Shown: one piece after another, positions 22,137-35,600 of the stretch
How positions within the stretch are numbered: the stretch's first letter is position 1
Layout: each line of letters begins with the position of its first letter
NCBI GenBank assembly: GCA_026225945.1
Contig: JAMJFZ010002307.1
Coordinates: 7,448,001 to 7,512,000, forward strand
Length of the DNA: 64,000 nucleotides
Direction: 5' to 3'
From: Cricetomys ansorgei
Lineage: Eukaryota > Chordata > Mammalia > Rodentia > Nesomyidae
Translations under genes and position numbers: made by a program
The notes under the pieces: generated by a model
The model's input: only the letters and a program-made list of their open reading frames with translations
The model's database searches: none
What the model was told of the DNA's origin: nothing

Positions 22137-23658
22137 AATATAATATATGTGATTTTATATATAATCATAAATATATATAAGTGTCTGAATCTCATGAATA
22201 TGGTGAGGAACAAAACCAAAATTAAACAAAACAATTATTGGCAGTCTGCCATTTTTATGCATTGTGCTATTTAAATATGTTCAAATGGGAAAATATGGGC
22301 ATGTGTAATGGGTATATGAGAATTAAATGAAAGCAGACATACAAGATTGTGGTCTCCCTTCTTAGTAGCACTGTTGTCTACAGATGGGCTGGCTTTTTCT
22401 GTCACTGTATCTCACAGCCAAGATGATCAGCTAATAACAAGAAGAGACTGACTCTGGCCCATGATTTTAGAGGTCTCAGCCCATGGTTGGCCTTGTTGCT
22501 CTCCATTTGTGGCAGGACACTGTGTCCCAAGTGTGTTAGGAATGGGAGGGCGTAGCAGTGTGCTTACTCTGTGGTCATGAGTTCACACACATAGCTGCCT
22601 TGCTATGCCTGGAAAACAGTCTTTTCTTGATGTCATCTACCTCCTCTGGCTCTTCAAATCTTTCTGTCCTTTCTTTCTCAAAGATCCCTGAGCCTTGTGG
22701 TGATTGCTGTGATACGGAGGTCCCACTTAGGGCCAAGCAATTCCACGGTCTCTTGTTCTCTGCCTGTTGGCCAACTGAGGAGCTCTGTGTTAATTGCCAT
22801 CTTACTTCAAGGAGACTCTTCCCTGATAAGGGTGGTTAGAGTCTGAGGCATGAGGGAGAGGTGAGCTTCACAGACAGGCAGAGATAAATCACAGAGGACC
22901 TTCTAGGCCAGAGTTAGTGCTGGGGCTGCAGGACAGCATCATGCATATTGGGATGACTGTGTGTGCTACGCTGACATTGATGAAATACAGCACCGGTCCC
23001 AGCGTGGCCTGAACACCATTGACCTTTGATGGCTTTGCAAAAACATAAAGAGCTTGCACCAGTAGGTAAAGCAGCTAACAGCTGTGTAACCAACACTAGC
23101 TGCAAAGTTCGGCCGACCTTTTCTTAATTTAATAGCAAGCTTTCGCTAAGGGCACTGTGAATTGATGGATGGTCTGGCTGAAGCTCTTTATGCTGCTGTC
23201 GTGTAGAAACGGTCGTTTGCAGATGAGTACTTTCAGGAGCATCGACTTAGTGAACATTATAAAAAAGTCACACTGGCACTGTTGTCTCTGGGTAGTAAAT
23301 TAAACACAAAAGGATGGTGGTCCACGATGTGGAGTTGTGCTTTCATTTAAATTTGGGCATTGCATTGTTCTCCCTTTCATCTTTCTGAATTTCTACTTAT
23401 TCTAGACACTGTCACATGCAGTCAAGACTTCTACTTTATCAATGTAAAGATTGATCAATTTAGTCGTTCGTAAAAGCCAATGTAATGCAAGATCTTACAG
23501 TCCTCATCGCTGCTAAACTTCCTGATCTCATCTCCTGTCATGTGAACCAGATCAGCCTTTCAAGTCCTTGAGATTAATTTTCATCACAATCTAGTAGCTT
23601 CTAGTAGTTTTAGAAAGTATTTGTAAAATATTCTCCTCTCTCTCTCTCTGTCTCTGTC

Positions 23659-23697
<39 letters not shown>

Positions 23698-26600
23698 TGT
23701 GTGCACGCATGTGTGTGGAGGAACACAGCTTTCAGGACTTGGTTTTCTCTTTCACCGTGGGTTCCAGGGTGGAACTCAGGCTTGCCCATTAAGTACTTTT
23801 GCCTACTGAGCCATCTTGTGAGCTCTCCATCTAGTGGTTTTAAGGGGCACAAATGATTTTGTTTTCTGTTGAATCCTTTTAATTGCATGTGTATGTATTC
23901 GTGTGTGCAGATGTGCAGGCAGAGGTTGATTTTGGGTGTCTCCTCCAATTGCTCTCCACCTTATTTTTTTGAGGTAGGACCTCTCAAAGAACCTGGAGGT
24001 CTCTAGTTTGGCTAAGCTTGTGACAGTCAAGTCCCAGGGATCCTCCAGTCCTCCAGTCTTTTCCTCCACAGTGCTGGGATTAAAGACATGCTTTTATTTC
24101 TAGCATGAGTGTTGGAGTTGGAACTCAGGTCTCGATGCTTGCACAGCAAACACTTTAACGACTGAGCCATCTCCTGAGTCCCTTGTTTTCAATTTTATTA
24201 TTGAATACGTTTATTTGATTATTTAATAGTTCAATAGGACCACAAGCCAAATCCAACGAATAAGTTAATGCAGACTAATCACTGATATATTGTGTGATGC
24301 TTTTGCCTGAAACGTCCCCATGTTCTTGAGTTTATATGGCTCTAAAATAAGAGAGTTTGTGCATGTGTGAAGCTTTATGTATCTTCTAGATTGTATTTTT
24401 TTGGCTACAATAGGAACAGCAGAGTTTTTTGCGTTGCTTTTCTTTCAGTGACAGTGTTTTGAAAGCTGTCTTTTCACTTCCATTGTCTCATGAATATTAC
24501 CTGACTCAAGTCACTATATTTCTTTTTATGATACATCATTTTTAATGACTACTTAGCACTCTACAAAAGTTTGAACTTTCATTTGTTCCCTTCTCTTTAT
24601 GAATTCTGCTTTTGTAAATAATGCTTATGTAGTATGTGTACACGCCACATTTGTCTAAATTTTGTCTTCTGGTAGAGCTATTTCCTCGAAATTATCTTGG
24701 TTTCTAAGGACTAGATTCTAGTCTAAAGTAAAAGCACCAGATTCTAGTCAAAGTGAAAGGCCCAGGCTCTACAGTGAAAGGCCCAGGCTCTACAGTGAAA
24801 GGCCCAGACTCTAAAGTGAAAGGTCCACACTCTAGTCTAAAGGGAATATTCATTTTCGCTTTTCATTTTGAGCTGAACTAACGTCAACAGCAACAGCAGC
24901 AATACAGATTTATAGGGCTGAGAACTCTATACATGAGGTAAGTTTTCTGGGAACTACTTTACATGGATTAGGAAAGATTAACCAGCACCCTCAAGGTCAC
25001 AGAGCAAGCAAATGCATTCAGAATCTGACTTTCTGGATCCAGAGCATATGTTAATAATATGTTAATAATTTCGATGCACATTAGAGTGAGTAAAATGTTC
25101 AGAGATAATTAGCCGTGGATGATCAGAGTTTGGGACTGCACAGAACAGAAATGTATATTCGCACCCCAGCACATGTACTAGCTGTTTCCAGCAGAACTTT
25201 TTGTGACAGCTTTTCATAGGAAATCACATGCTCACGATGGATGGAATGCATGAGTGAAGCACAGCGCGTTGGAATTCTATATGGAATTCTATATGAAGAT
25301 GTATGGAATGCTATAAGAAGCAATGTGAACAAGCCATGTGTGACTGCATGCAGCCACAGGCATAAACCACACAAAGAAAATAAAGAAAGCCAGGCACGAA
25401 AACACATACAAGGCTGGAGAGATGGCCCAGTGGTTTAAAGCACTTGCTGCTCTTGCAGAGAGGACTAGCGTTTAGCTTCCGGTACCCACACTGCCTATAA
25501 CTCTAGCTACAGGAGATCTGACACCTTCTTTTGGCCTCCATAGGCAACTGCATATATGTGGGGACACACACACACACACACACACACATACACACACACA
25601 AATAAAAGAAAATCTTTAAAAAGCATTACACTTGTATTCATGTGTACATATACACACTTAGACATGTGCACATATACATAAATTAAAAAATTTAAAATCT
25701 TAAAAACCCAAAACAACAAAAGTACACTGTGTATATTCATTCGTATAAATTACAAAAAAAAAAAAAGTAATCAGTGTTTTATATCTCTCTTCACTGAGTT
25801 AGGTCAATGACTTGAGAGTTAACAGGGGCTGGTTTCTGGGTACCACAATGGTCTGCTCTTGGACTGTTATCCAGGCACAGAAGCTCAGTGACCTATTATG
25901 TACGTACTTGTCTATATGCATATATTTATAAGGTGAAACAAAAATCAAAGCTAATAAAATGACACACAATTGGCTATTGTTTTGGGAGTACTAAAAGAAC
26001 TAGAAACATTTGTTTCTCAGGGCTAGAGAGATGGCTCAGTTATTAAGAGCACTTGTTGCTCTTCCAGAGGACCTGAGTTGGATACCCAGCGTCTACATGG
26101 TGGCTCACAATTATCTGTAACTCCAGTTCCAAGAGCTCCATTGCCATCTTCTGACCTCTGCAGGCCCTTGCATGTATGTGGTATATATATAGACAACCAG
26201 ACACAGACATATACACTGATTAAAAAAATACTTAGAAATCTTTCCCAAGAAAGACTTAGAAATAGCTTAATATTTATTCTAAATATCTATTTTTATAAAT
26301 GTGTATTACCACTAGATTTGCAAGTGAGGTATAGAAGTTGTAAGTTGCTAACTGTTTATCTGCATCTTTTTATTTATTTTTATAGTGAAGAACGAAGGAA
26401 AGATGTCTCTTGAAGGCTTTTCAAGATACATGTTCTCACCAGAATGTCAACTATTTAAAGAAGAGTGTAAAACAGTGTATCAGGATATGAGTCAGCCACT
26501 AAATGAATATTTTATTTCATCTTCTCACAACACATATTTGATATCTGATCAATTAGTGGGACCAAGTGACATTTGGGGATATGTAAGGTATTTATTTCGA

Positions 26601-29600
26601 TTCTTTAAAAAAGTTTATTTTCATTTTTTTAATTAACTGTATGTGTTTGTGTGTGGCTACCTGCGTATGGGTTTAGTTGCCCACAGAGGCCAGAAGAGCG
26701 CATTGGATCTCCCCGGAGCTAGAGTTACAGGCAATTGCGAGCTACTGGATGTGAGAGCTGGGAATCAGACTCAGGTCCCCTGCAAGAACAATATGTGCTC
26801 TTAAGCCCAGTGCCGTCTTCCTTGCCTCTAGAATGATCCCCCCTGCCTCTGACTCTTCAGTTTGTCCTTCCTGTATGTGCCACCACAATCAGCTATTTTG
26901 ACTTTTAAGTCTCCTACATTTAAAGCTCTGGGTGGTACTTAGTAAGAGTGCTGGGTGATGAGATTATATACGAAAACAAAACTTATAGAGAACAGGAATT
27001 TTAGTTTGCTCACAGATCAGTGGTATGTCCTTCACATGAAACAGTAATATAATATACTGTGCTTGCTAGCTTCCACTCTGGTCCTTCCAGCTGACCTCTC
27101 CTCCATGGATCTACACCAGCTCAAGTTTCTTGAACAATGTGCACATTATTTTAAACAAAACCATGACTTTTCTTATGCGTCTTTGGAATATGCTAGATTT
27201 TAATTAATATGGTTAGTATCAATTCCTAGATATCAGGACACATTATTCTAAGAAAAAACAGTTCATAAATACAGTAAGCTGTGGTTTGGTGTTCTAGGTA
27301 GAGATCTTCATGGATCAATATGTTAAATAATTTACATAGATGAAGGCCATAACTCCAACTTTACATCATACTAGACATCATGCTGTCAACAGTGGGTTCC
27401 GCTTAGCTTGTCAGATTAGTGGGAAATGAGAGTTTTTCGAGGCCTCACTTGTTTTCATATGAATTTATGGGAATCAGCAGATTAAAAAAAGGCAAGTGAA
27501 TATTATCAGGGGCTGACGAGGCTTATGAAAAAAGATAAACCAAACAACATAAAAGAATGCAGCAGGGGCTTGAGGATGTTTCTTTACCATCGACAGAGAA
27601 GAAGGTTTCTCAACTAACCTGGCTGAGGGTAAGGCGGAGCCAGGGATGGATTTCATAGGGAGAAATGGGAAGTGTTTGGCGTGTTCATATCTTGGGAGAC
27701 AGAAACAACATCAGGATGCAGTGTACAGTAAATGGAGGGGCTGGGTTGTGGGGCAGTTTGTGAAGGTCTTGTTGGTTGTGGAAAGGCAGAGGAGTTACAG
27801 GTGTCCCAGTTTGACACTGTAGACTCAGGGAAGATATAACAGGCTGGGTGATCAAGCCATGGGGCAGCAGTCAAGATGGTGACAAAGTGGGATGCTTTGA
27901 GGAGACGGAACCAAGAAGGTTTAAAAGGTGGTGAGGGAAGCAGTGTGGGGCGGGGGACATGTCAAGTTGCCTGGCCCAGTGACAAGCATATAGGGAGATT
28001 ACTGGTTGGAGTGTTGATGTGCGTACACTAAAGGTTCATTGTGGAGTGTGGGCTAGAGCCCCGGGGCTCCCACGCTGAACTTCTGATAACAACCTGTTTT
28101 CTCAGGTCTTTGTCAAGTAGGCAGCTGGCTTTACTGTGAGTTTGTAGTTCAGAAGACACACCCAGGCTGGAAAAATGCCACTGGAAACCATCAGTATATA
28201 GGTGATATTTAAAGCTATGAGACTGGATCTCGTCGTTCAAGTAAAAAACCATAGATAGGAGGGATGGAATCCCACAATAACGTAAAATTATAAACAAATG
28301 TCGCCATGTGTGCAAACTAAAATCTAGGTAAACAAATAAGTGTGAAAATTCTAAAATCTTACTATTTTAAAACTCAGTAAATAGTTGTAGTTATAACCTT
28401 ATGGCAGAAATTTTGATGCTATTCCATTTTTTTTTAAAGAAACTAAGTTTAAAATGTCTATCCAGATATACAGAAAATTATTTCTAAAATCCAAGTTGTT
28501 TCAATCAACTGAAAAATGTCTGAGTGTGTGTTGAGTTGTATTTCTTCTCTTGTTCCTTTAAACACTTTTGGAAGATAAACCTTAAAGCATCCTTCCAAAC
28601 GCCTTTGCTCTCAGCAAACGATGAGAGCGGTGTGACAGAGTCAGTGCGTGAGTTTCTGGACCCCTCTCACCCACCTCTTTCCTCTTCTTAATCATGTGGT
28701 GGTTATAGCCTTCACATGTCTCTACTTCATCTTTAGAAAATCCAGTAGTACCATATTCATCATGGAACATTTTTATTCACCAAAAACTCTCCTGGTTTGA
28801 GGGTTGGTCTTTTGAGACAGGGTCTCAAGTTTCCCAGGCTGACCTCGACCTTATGACATAGCTGAGGATGACCTTGAACTTCTGATCCTCCTTCCTCTGT
28901 TCCTTAAGTGCTAGGATTATAAGTGTTTCCTGTCATGCACAGTTTATACTGTGCGGGCCTCCTGTGTGCAAGGTGAGCCATCGCACACATCATCAACTAA
29001 GCTACATCCCTAGCCCCAATCCAATCTTTTCTATTTCCTGTTGCAATTCAATTTCAAATAAAAAGTACCACTCATACAATAGAAAATAACTTCCCACAAA
29101 TAAAAAACGTAATATTTTATATCTTGTTTTCTAGGCAGTATATAAGGGACATTTTAATGATAAATAGATGAAATAAAAGTAAGAGTTCCATGTCACAAAG
29201 TCTTGGACATATGCTAGAACACATGCAGAAATCCGCTCAAAAGACTTCTAGCAGTTGAAACTAAGGGAGAACAGGACTAGCTGTGCTATATAGCGACTGT
29301 GGAGGTAGCAAGGCTGCTGAGAAAAAGCATTTCCTCAGTGAGTGAGAAATCATCTCTCTTCATGCTCAAAAGGAGAAATAGGAGTGGAATAGCAGGTCAC
29401 GTGCCCCAGAAGAAAAAGTGGCTGGCGCCAGACATCACAACCCACTTAAAACCTTTCTGGTAGAGACCAAACCGTAAGTTCTGACTTTGCTGTTTTCATA
29501 AAAGCTAATTCAGTTACAAGTAAAATTGAGACAATCTAGAGAAGCAGCAAGGATCAGTATTGTTGACAAAAATCTTTGTTTCCTCCCATACCAACTGATA

Positions 29601-32600
29601 GATGCTTCTTTGTGCCAGTGCAGAGTTCAAGTTCACTGCCCAACAGAACTCTAGAGAATGGATATTCTGAATTGATGAAAAGTACAAGACGATTTGGTTT
29701 GATAAACCTAAAAGGAGGGCAAAGCAAACGTCCTTTCCTTGGAGTTAGGAAACATTGCAAGCAAAGGTTCCATCTTTTCTAACTTAAAAATCTAAATACT
29801 TGTAAAAAAAATTAGAAACCAAGAATTGATTTTTATTTATAATTCTACAAATGTATCCAAGTTCAAGGCTCCTAAAATTGGATAGTGCCTCATCTGCCTC
29901 TGCAAGGATTAATGGTGGGTAAGCAGGTCCCTTCTCAGAGCCCCCAGATGTTTAACACAGGAAAATGGACAGAGCTCTGCAGGTGTCACATTATAGGCTG
30001 TCACCACACACCCGTGTAAAGAGGCCTGCACTGCAAAGCTACGCAGACCCCAGAACCCTCAGGGCCCCCGAGAAGGAGTTTATTAATTGTTTGGCATTGT
30101 AGTTTGTCTTGGTGATGCCTCTAACAAGGAAAAGAAATACCCATTCACTTTTCCGCGGCTGCCCTGGGTCTCAGGTTCCTCTCTGTTATCTGTTATTCCC
30201 CAGGGAACACGCCACCTCATTGTTTCCCATAATTGCTTTACCTTTCCTCATTGTATTCTCAGTTACCCAGAAAGGGACTAATACGATACCCTAAGAAATA
30301 CTTGTTCTGGAAGGTGTATTTTCTCATATGGTCGGTCACCTAGTGTGCTCTTTAGGGCGATTACTGATCGATATAGGCACTCTCATGTTTGAATCCAGTG
30401 ACTTTTGGAGATAGGGATCCATGAGACGCATGGTAGAACGTTTGCCGACATTCCTGGGTGTACCTCCATGGTGCCCACTTAAATCCTGTCACCATCCCCA
30501 GTTGTGGTCACCAAATCCAATTTGGACATTGCTAGACACCTTGTGGGATCCACACATCTCCACTTGAGAAATGGCCATCTGAAAAAAACAAAAAAAACCA
30601 AAAAAAAAAAAAAAAACAAAAACAGACTGGCAGAAAATACTTCTGCAAAAATAAAAATTAAAAAAAGAATTAAATATTTCTCCATGGAGAGAGTAGTTCT
30701 GTACATACACAAGAGAAGTGCTACTCCTCATTCCTGAATAAGTTGAGTATCTTCTAGGACTCTGGTGCTTCAAATCAGCCTGGTCTTATGAAGCTTTGTC
30801 TCTTCCAAGGATGTAATTTAGTTCTCTCTGATTTCCTTTTCTTAGGCACCAGAGCTCCCATCCTTTTCCCGTAAACACAAAACACTGACGAGTAGTTGAT
30901 TCTGTACCAGGCAGTCTTTATGAGAGTGTAACTTCTCACTCTCATGGAACACAGAGCGTAAGGAGCAGTGGACACTATAAGAGTCTAATCAATGGCATGG
31001 GACCATATCTTTGCACTGTGTCAGTGTTTGTGTTAGCTATGTTAGTTCCTGCTCCTGACATGAACACAGGAAAACGAAAGGAGGAAGGAGTATTTGGTTC
31101 AAAGCAACTGTGTGTACATGTTAAATTAAAAAAAAAATCACCTATTTCTACTATGCACATTTGAATGACTCACTAAACTGACTCCGTAATTTGAGGATTG
31201 AACCAAGGCTTTGCATATCTTAAGAACACGCCTTACCACTGAGCACAATAAAACAATTTCAAGAAACCACAGTGAACTCTGGTCAAAGCCCAACCTACTT
31301 CACACTGACATAAAATGACTGCCCGAGGCTGTCCCTGATGACCCGGGCAACAGCTCTATTTGTGCACATTCACCGTTATCGAGTCAGTGAAAAATCAGAA
31401 TGTGACCTGCTCCAATTGCCACGGTTTAAATAAAGGTCTAGGTGTATCAAAACGTCAGTCACTCTCTGAGTAAGAACAACAAAAATCCATTTAAAATCCA
31501 GGGGTTACAACCAACTTAGAAATCAAGATAGAATCTATGTGTAGATCAAGAAGCCTATTTATCTGATAGATGGGAAATCAAATCAGTTTTAAATATGAGC
31601 AGAAGTGGGAATAAATTTTCCTCAGTTTGGGGAAAACTGTGAACTTAGTGCATTTTGAGACAGTCACTTAAACTTTTTGCCAAAGAAATAGCGAGTTGAA
31701 GCAACATAGATGAGCAGGTAGGCAGGTTTCCTTTTTTGTGTGGCTGGACTGGGTTTGGAGCAGTCCTTGCATGAGGCACAATGAGAAGGTCAAGTATGTT
31801 TACTAGGCTGTCAAGCTCATCTCTACTTCCTGTGGCTAAGATTTCTCTTTCCCACCTCTCCCTTCCTACCATGTAGTTCATCCCTAAAACTTGGCATGAT
31901 AAAAAGAATCATACGCAATTGTACTAAGAGTATTTTATTATTTCCAGATGGCTTTTTATATTATCCAATTACAACATATGACAGAGTTAACAGTAGTAGT
32001 AGCACCATTAGCAATATTGTTTTGGTTTGGGGCAAAGGGCTTTGAAGTTGTAATTAGAGGGAGCCATCTTGTTTTCCTCTAGTACATACAAGCTTTGTAA
32101 AGAGAGCAATAAAAGGGTACACTGTTTGCCTAGGGAGAACCAGACACCATTTGAATGACACAAAGAGAGTGTCTCTACCTTATAAGGTTACAAATTTCTG
32201 GGATTCAAAACTTTTCTCCATTACAGTTTGGCTTACGCGTTCATTTTAAATGTCTGAATATTTTGACTTTCTGCTACCCGTTGTTCATGGTCTGGGTGTG
32301 ACACTATTTTGCTTGACTTTTGCTAGTGCCCTCGTGAAAGGCTGCCGCTGCCTGGAAATTGACTGCTGGGATGGAGCACAAAATGAGCCTGTGGTATACC
32401 ACGGTTACACTCTCACCGGCAAGCTTCTCTTTAAAACTGTTATCCAAGCAATAAGCAAGTACGCCTTCATGGTATGTGCATGATTCTGTGGCAGTCATGT
32501 AGAGAGTTTATTGCTCCCAGATTCTATACAGCGTGGCCATACTTTAAATCTTTGATATTTTAAATTCTGAGCTATGGTAGGGAGCAAAATCCCATTTGGT

Positions 32601-35600
32601 GTTTAGTAGCTGAAGGTTGGTATATCAAAGTGAAAAGTAGTGAGTGTTCATGGGACTTCTCGATTAATCTTGCCTGTGTGTGCTGTGTTATGTTGGGAAT
32701 ATATTCACGCCCCTTATTTGTTATAGACCCAAAGTTTGAGATGCACTGATGTAGACAATAATGGGTATTGTACCCTTGCCGAACTATCCCATTTTTAAGA
32801 CAAAAAATAAAATCCATCAGCAATCCATCATTTCAATTGGTGACATTACTTAACAACAGCAGTAATGATAGCAAATAGCATTCTGAAGAACACTTTGGAG
32901 TTTAAATTGACTACTGGACTCATTAGTTACAGATGCAAAGATCTAAATTTTTGTAAACTTCAGTTCACTTTACAAGTCTGGTCTGATTTGGGCTGATTTT
33001 AGCGATCTCTCATGAATTTTTTTTAATTTTTAATTTTTGAGGAGTTTGAGTAACACTTGGCTCCATTTTCTAAGCTTGCTAATTGCATACTTCTAGATAG
33101 TCTGTTTTGAAAATTTAATACAGCTGGTATTTTCAGAATTGCAACTGTTGCACAATCGAAGAGATTTAACTGAGTCAGCAATTATGTAACAAATACGTGC
33201 ATAAAAGAGAAACTGATAGATTCGATCAGCTAAACGCTCCCCTATGGATACGTCATTGAATCTGTAAACATAAACTGGGAATCACAGCTTTATATTTATT
33301 TCTCATCCGTCATGCACACCAGAGTGATTTTGTGCCGATCCGCATCATGCCTTCCAAAGGTTTGCAGAACAAAAGCTAGTCTCCACCCTTTCCTCACACG
33401 ACTAGTTTTCTGTGACCTCTGAGCTCTCCCTTCTTCATTTGGGTATTGTTTTTCAGGCACGTATAAAATATTTTGTACTTAATGCTCCATTTGTCTAATC
33501 TTCTTCCTAAATGTGTGAGTGACATTCCCTCACTTAATATAGGGTAACTAGGTACTACGAGGCAATAGACACAGTCTTAAAATTCAAAGACCTCCCAAGG
33601 ATGAAAAAGTCTAATTTCTCTAAAACTCCAGAGAAGAGAGATGAGTTAATTGGACCAGAATCCTAAAGGGAGGGGCTGATGAGATTGCTCAGCGAGCAAA
33701 GAAAGGTTGCACAGCAACCCTGACAAATTGAGTTACGTCTCAGAATCGCACTTGGAAGGAGAGAACCGACTCTTCAGGCTGTCCTCTGGTCACCACCATG
33801 GTAAGGGCATGCACATGCGTGGATGTGCACGCACACACCAAATAAGCATACAAATAGATCAACCAAAGACATTAAAATTATGAAGGCAGAAATAAAATTT
33901 TCTCTATTTTCAGGTGACATGATAATAAATGTAAAAAAAAAAAAATTCCACAAACAATGGTGAGAGCTAGATTCAGTAAATGTATAGAATACAAAGATCC
34001 GAGTAGAAAGTATTAACTTTTTTAAAATAAAAAAATGACCTAACTGAAAATGAAATTTAAAAGGAAATCCCATTTATGGTAAACAGCATATAATACTTGG
34101 GTGGTGTGTGTGTGTGTGTGTGTCTCTGTGTGTGTGTGTGTGTGTGTGAATATAGACAAAGTACAATGATGCACATGTTTAGAAGTGTTATAATGAAATC
34201 CATTATTTTGTTAATTAAGCATACTTCCCACACCTTTGGGGGACTTTCAACAGCCAATGTCTCCTAGGCAAGTTCTCTCCCCTTAAGAATATGTTACAGA
34301 GTTTCTATGGTGGTGTACAGTGTCACAGAGTTTTGGGGTCCAGGGTTGAGCACTGAGGATTAACTCAGGGTCTTGTGCATGCTTGGCAAATGCTCTACCG
34401 ATGAGCTGGATCCCCAGCCCGATTTTAATTTTTTTATTTTAAGACAAGGTCTCACTTAGTTGCCTAGGCTGGCCTTAGACTCTTTAGCCCAGGGTAGCCT
34501 TGAATGTGGGATCCTTTTCCCTCAGCCTCCTGAGTAGCTGCGATTATAGTCCCTAAGCTTCCAGGCCTGGCTTTACATTTCTTAGTAGTGGGTCTATGAC
34601 ATTTCTTTCTATGGATCTGAAATAACTTATTAAAATAGTTTCCAACTGATGAGTGTTTCAGGCTTTGCTCAAACTTCCAAGACAAACTGGGACACTCTTT
34701 ACATAGGTTTTTAAAGCACTTACTTTGCCTTATACAAAGATGATTTTCACATTAAAGCATGCTTATTTTTCACCGAACGTTGGAGCTGAATTTTGAGATA
34801 AATGTTTAGATAAATTGCATTTGGATAATTTAATAGTTCTGATGAGTAACCATACCAATGGTTCATATTCTAGTCATCCGAGTACCCAGTTGTGCTGTCC
34901 TTGGAGAACCACTGCTCCCCTGGCCAGCAGGAAGTCATGGCTGACATTCTCCAGAGTACCTTTGGAGACTTTCTGCTCTCAGATATGCTTGATGAGTTTC
35001 CAGATAAACTACCGTCTCCAGAGGTAATGTTTTGCCCAAGAAGCTCAGATGAAGGGAAAAAAAGTAAAAAACAAAAAGCAAAGAACACTTTGTGATCACC
35101 TTTGTGCATAGGTTAGAGAGCAGCACAGATGCTCGATTTGTATTATTTTACAGAGAAGTGGCTATGCCATGTTTTACCTAAGGAATGTTCTTTTATATTG
35201 GTGAAGAAAGAGAATATGCAGACAGAGGACATTCATAGAAACTGGTGGCTTTTGCTAATTGTCAACTTGACAGAATCTAGAGCCACCTGGGCAGTCAGAT
35301 TCTGTGTATGCCTGAAGAAGGATTGCCTTGCTCCTGTTAACTAATGTGGGAAGATGCATCTTAATTGTGGGCATACTCTGGGTTGTCTAATTGAAGAAGA
35401 CAAGCTGAGCACGCACATGCGTGCATTCACTGCTCTCTGTTGCTGACTACGGAAGTCATGTGAGCAGTTCCCTTGAGCTCCTGCCTCTGTGACTTCCCAC
35501 CTAGGATGGGCTGTGAAATGGAACTATGAGCTCAGATGAATCCTTTCTCCTTGAAGTGGTTTCTGTCAAGATAATTTTAGAAAAGAAACAGGAAAAGAAC

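Larger units (their letters stand above)
21573..26385 (+). other. Plcz1: Plcz1 intron 3
   Basis: GTATGT...TATAG, 4.8 kb. It holds TG/TA and TA microsatellites, B3 and B2 SINEs, a CTGT array (about 23640-23697), antisense SINEs (about 23697-24182) and a 21-bp minisatellite (24752-24835). I can name nothing in 22130-23630, 24190-24720 or 24850-25400. Confidence 0.9.
26588..32326 (+). other. Plcz1: Plcz1 intron 4
   Basis: GTATTT...TTGCTAG, 5.7 kb. It holds an antisense B2-type SINE (26635-26830), an antisense B4 (28795-29017) and an A-rich run (30580-30618). The long parts 26840-28790 and 29020-32326 contain no repeat I can name and only short meaningless frames. The last 77 nt before exon 5 are open in the exon frame. 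Confidence 0.88.
32472..34873 (+). other. Plcz1: Plcz1 intron 5
   Basis: GTATGT...TTCTAG, 2.4 kb. It holds a B3 SINE (33665-33850), a TG microsatellite (34101-34149) and antisense ID and B1 SINEs (34330-34572). The part 32490-33660 shows nothing I can name. Confidence 0.9.
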
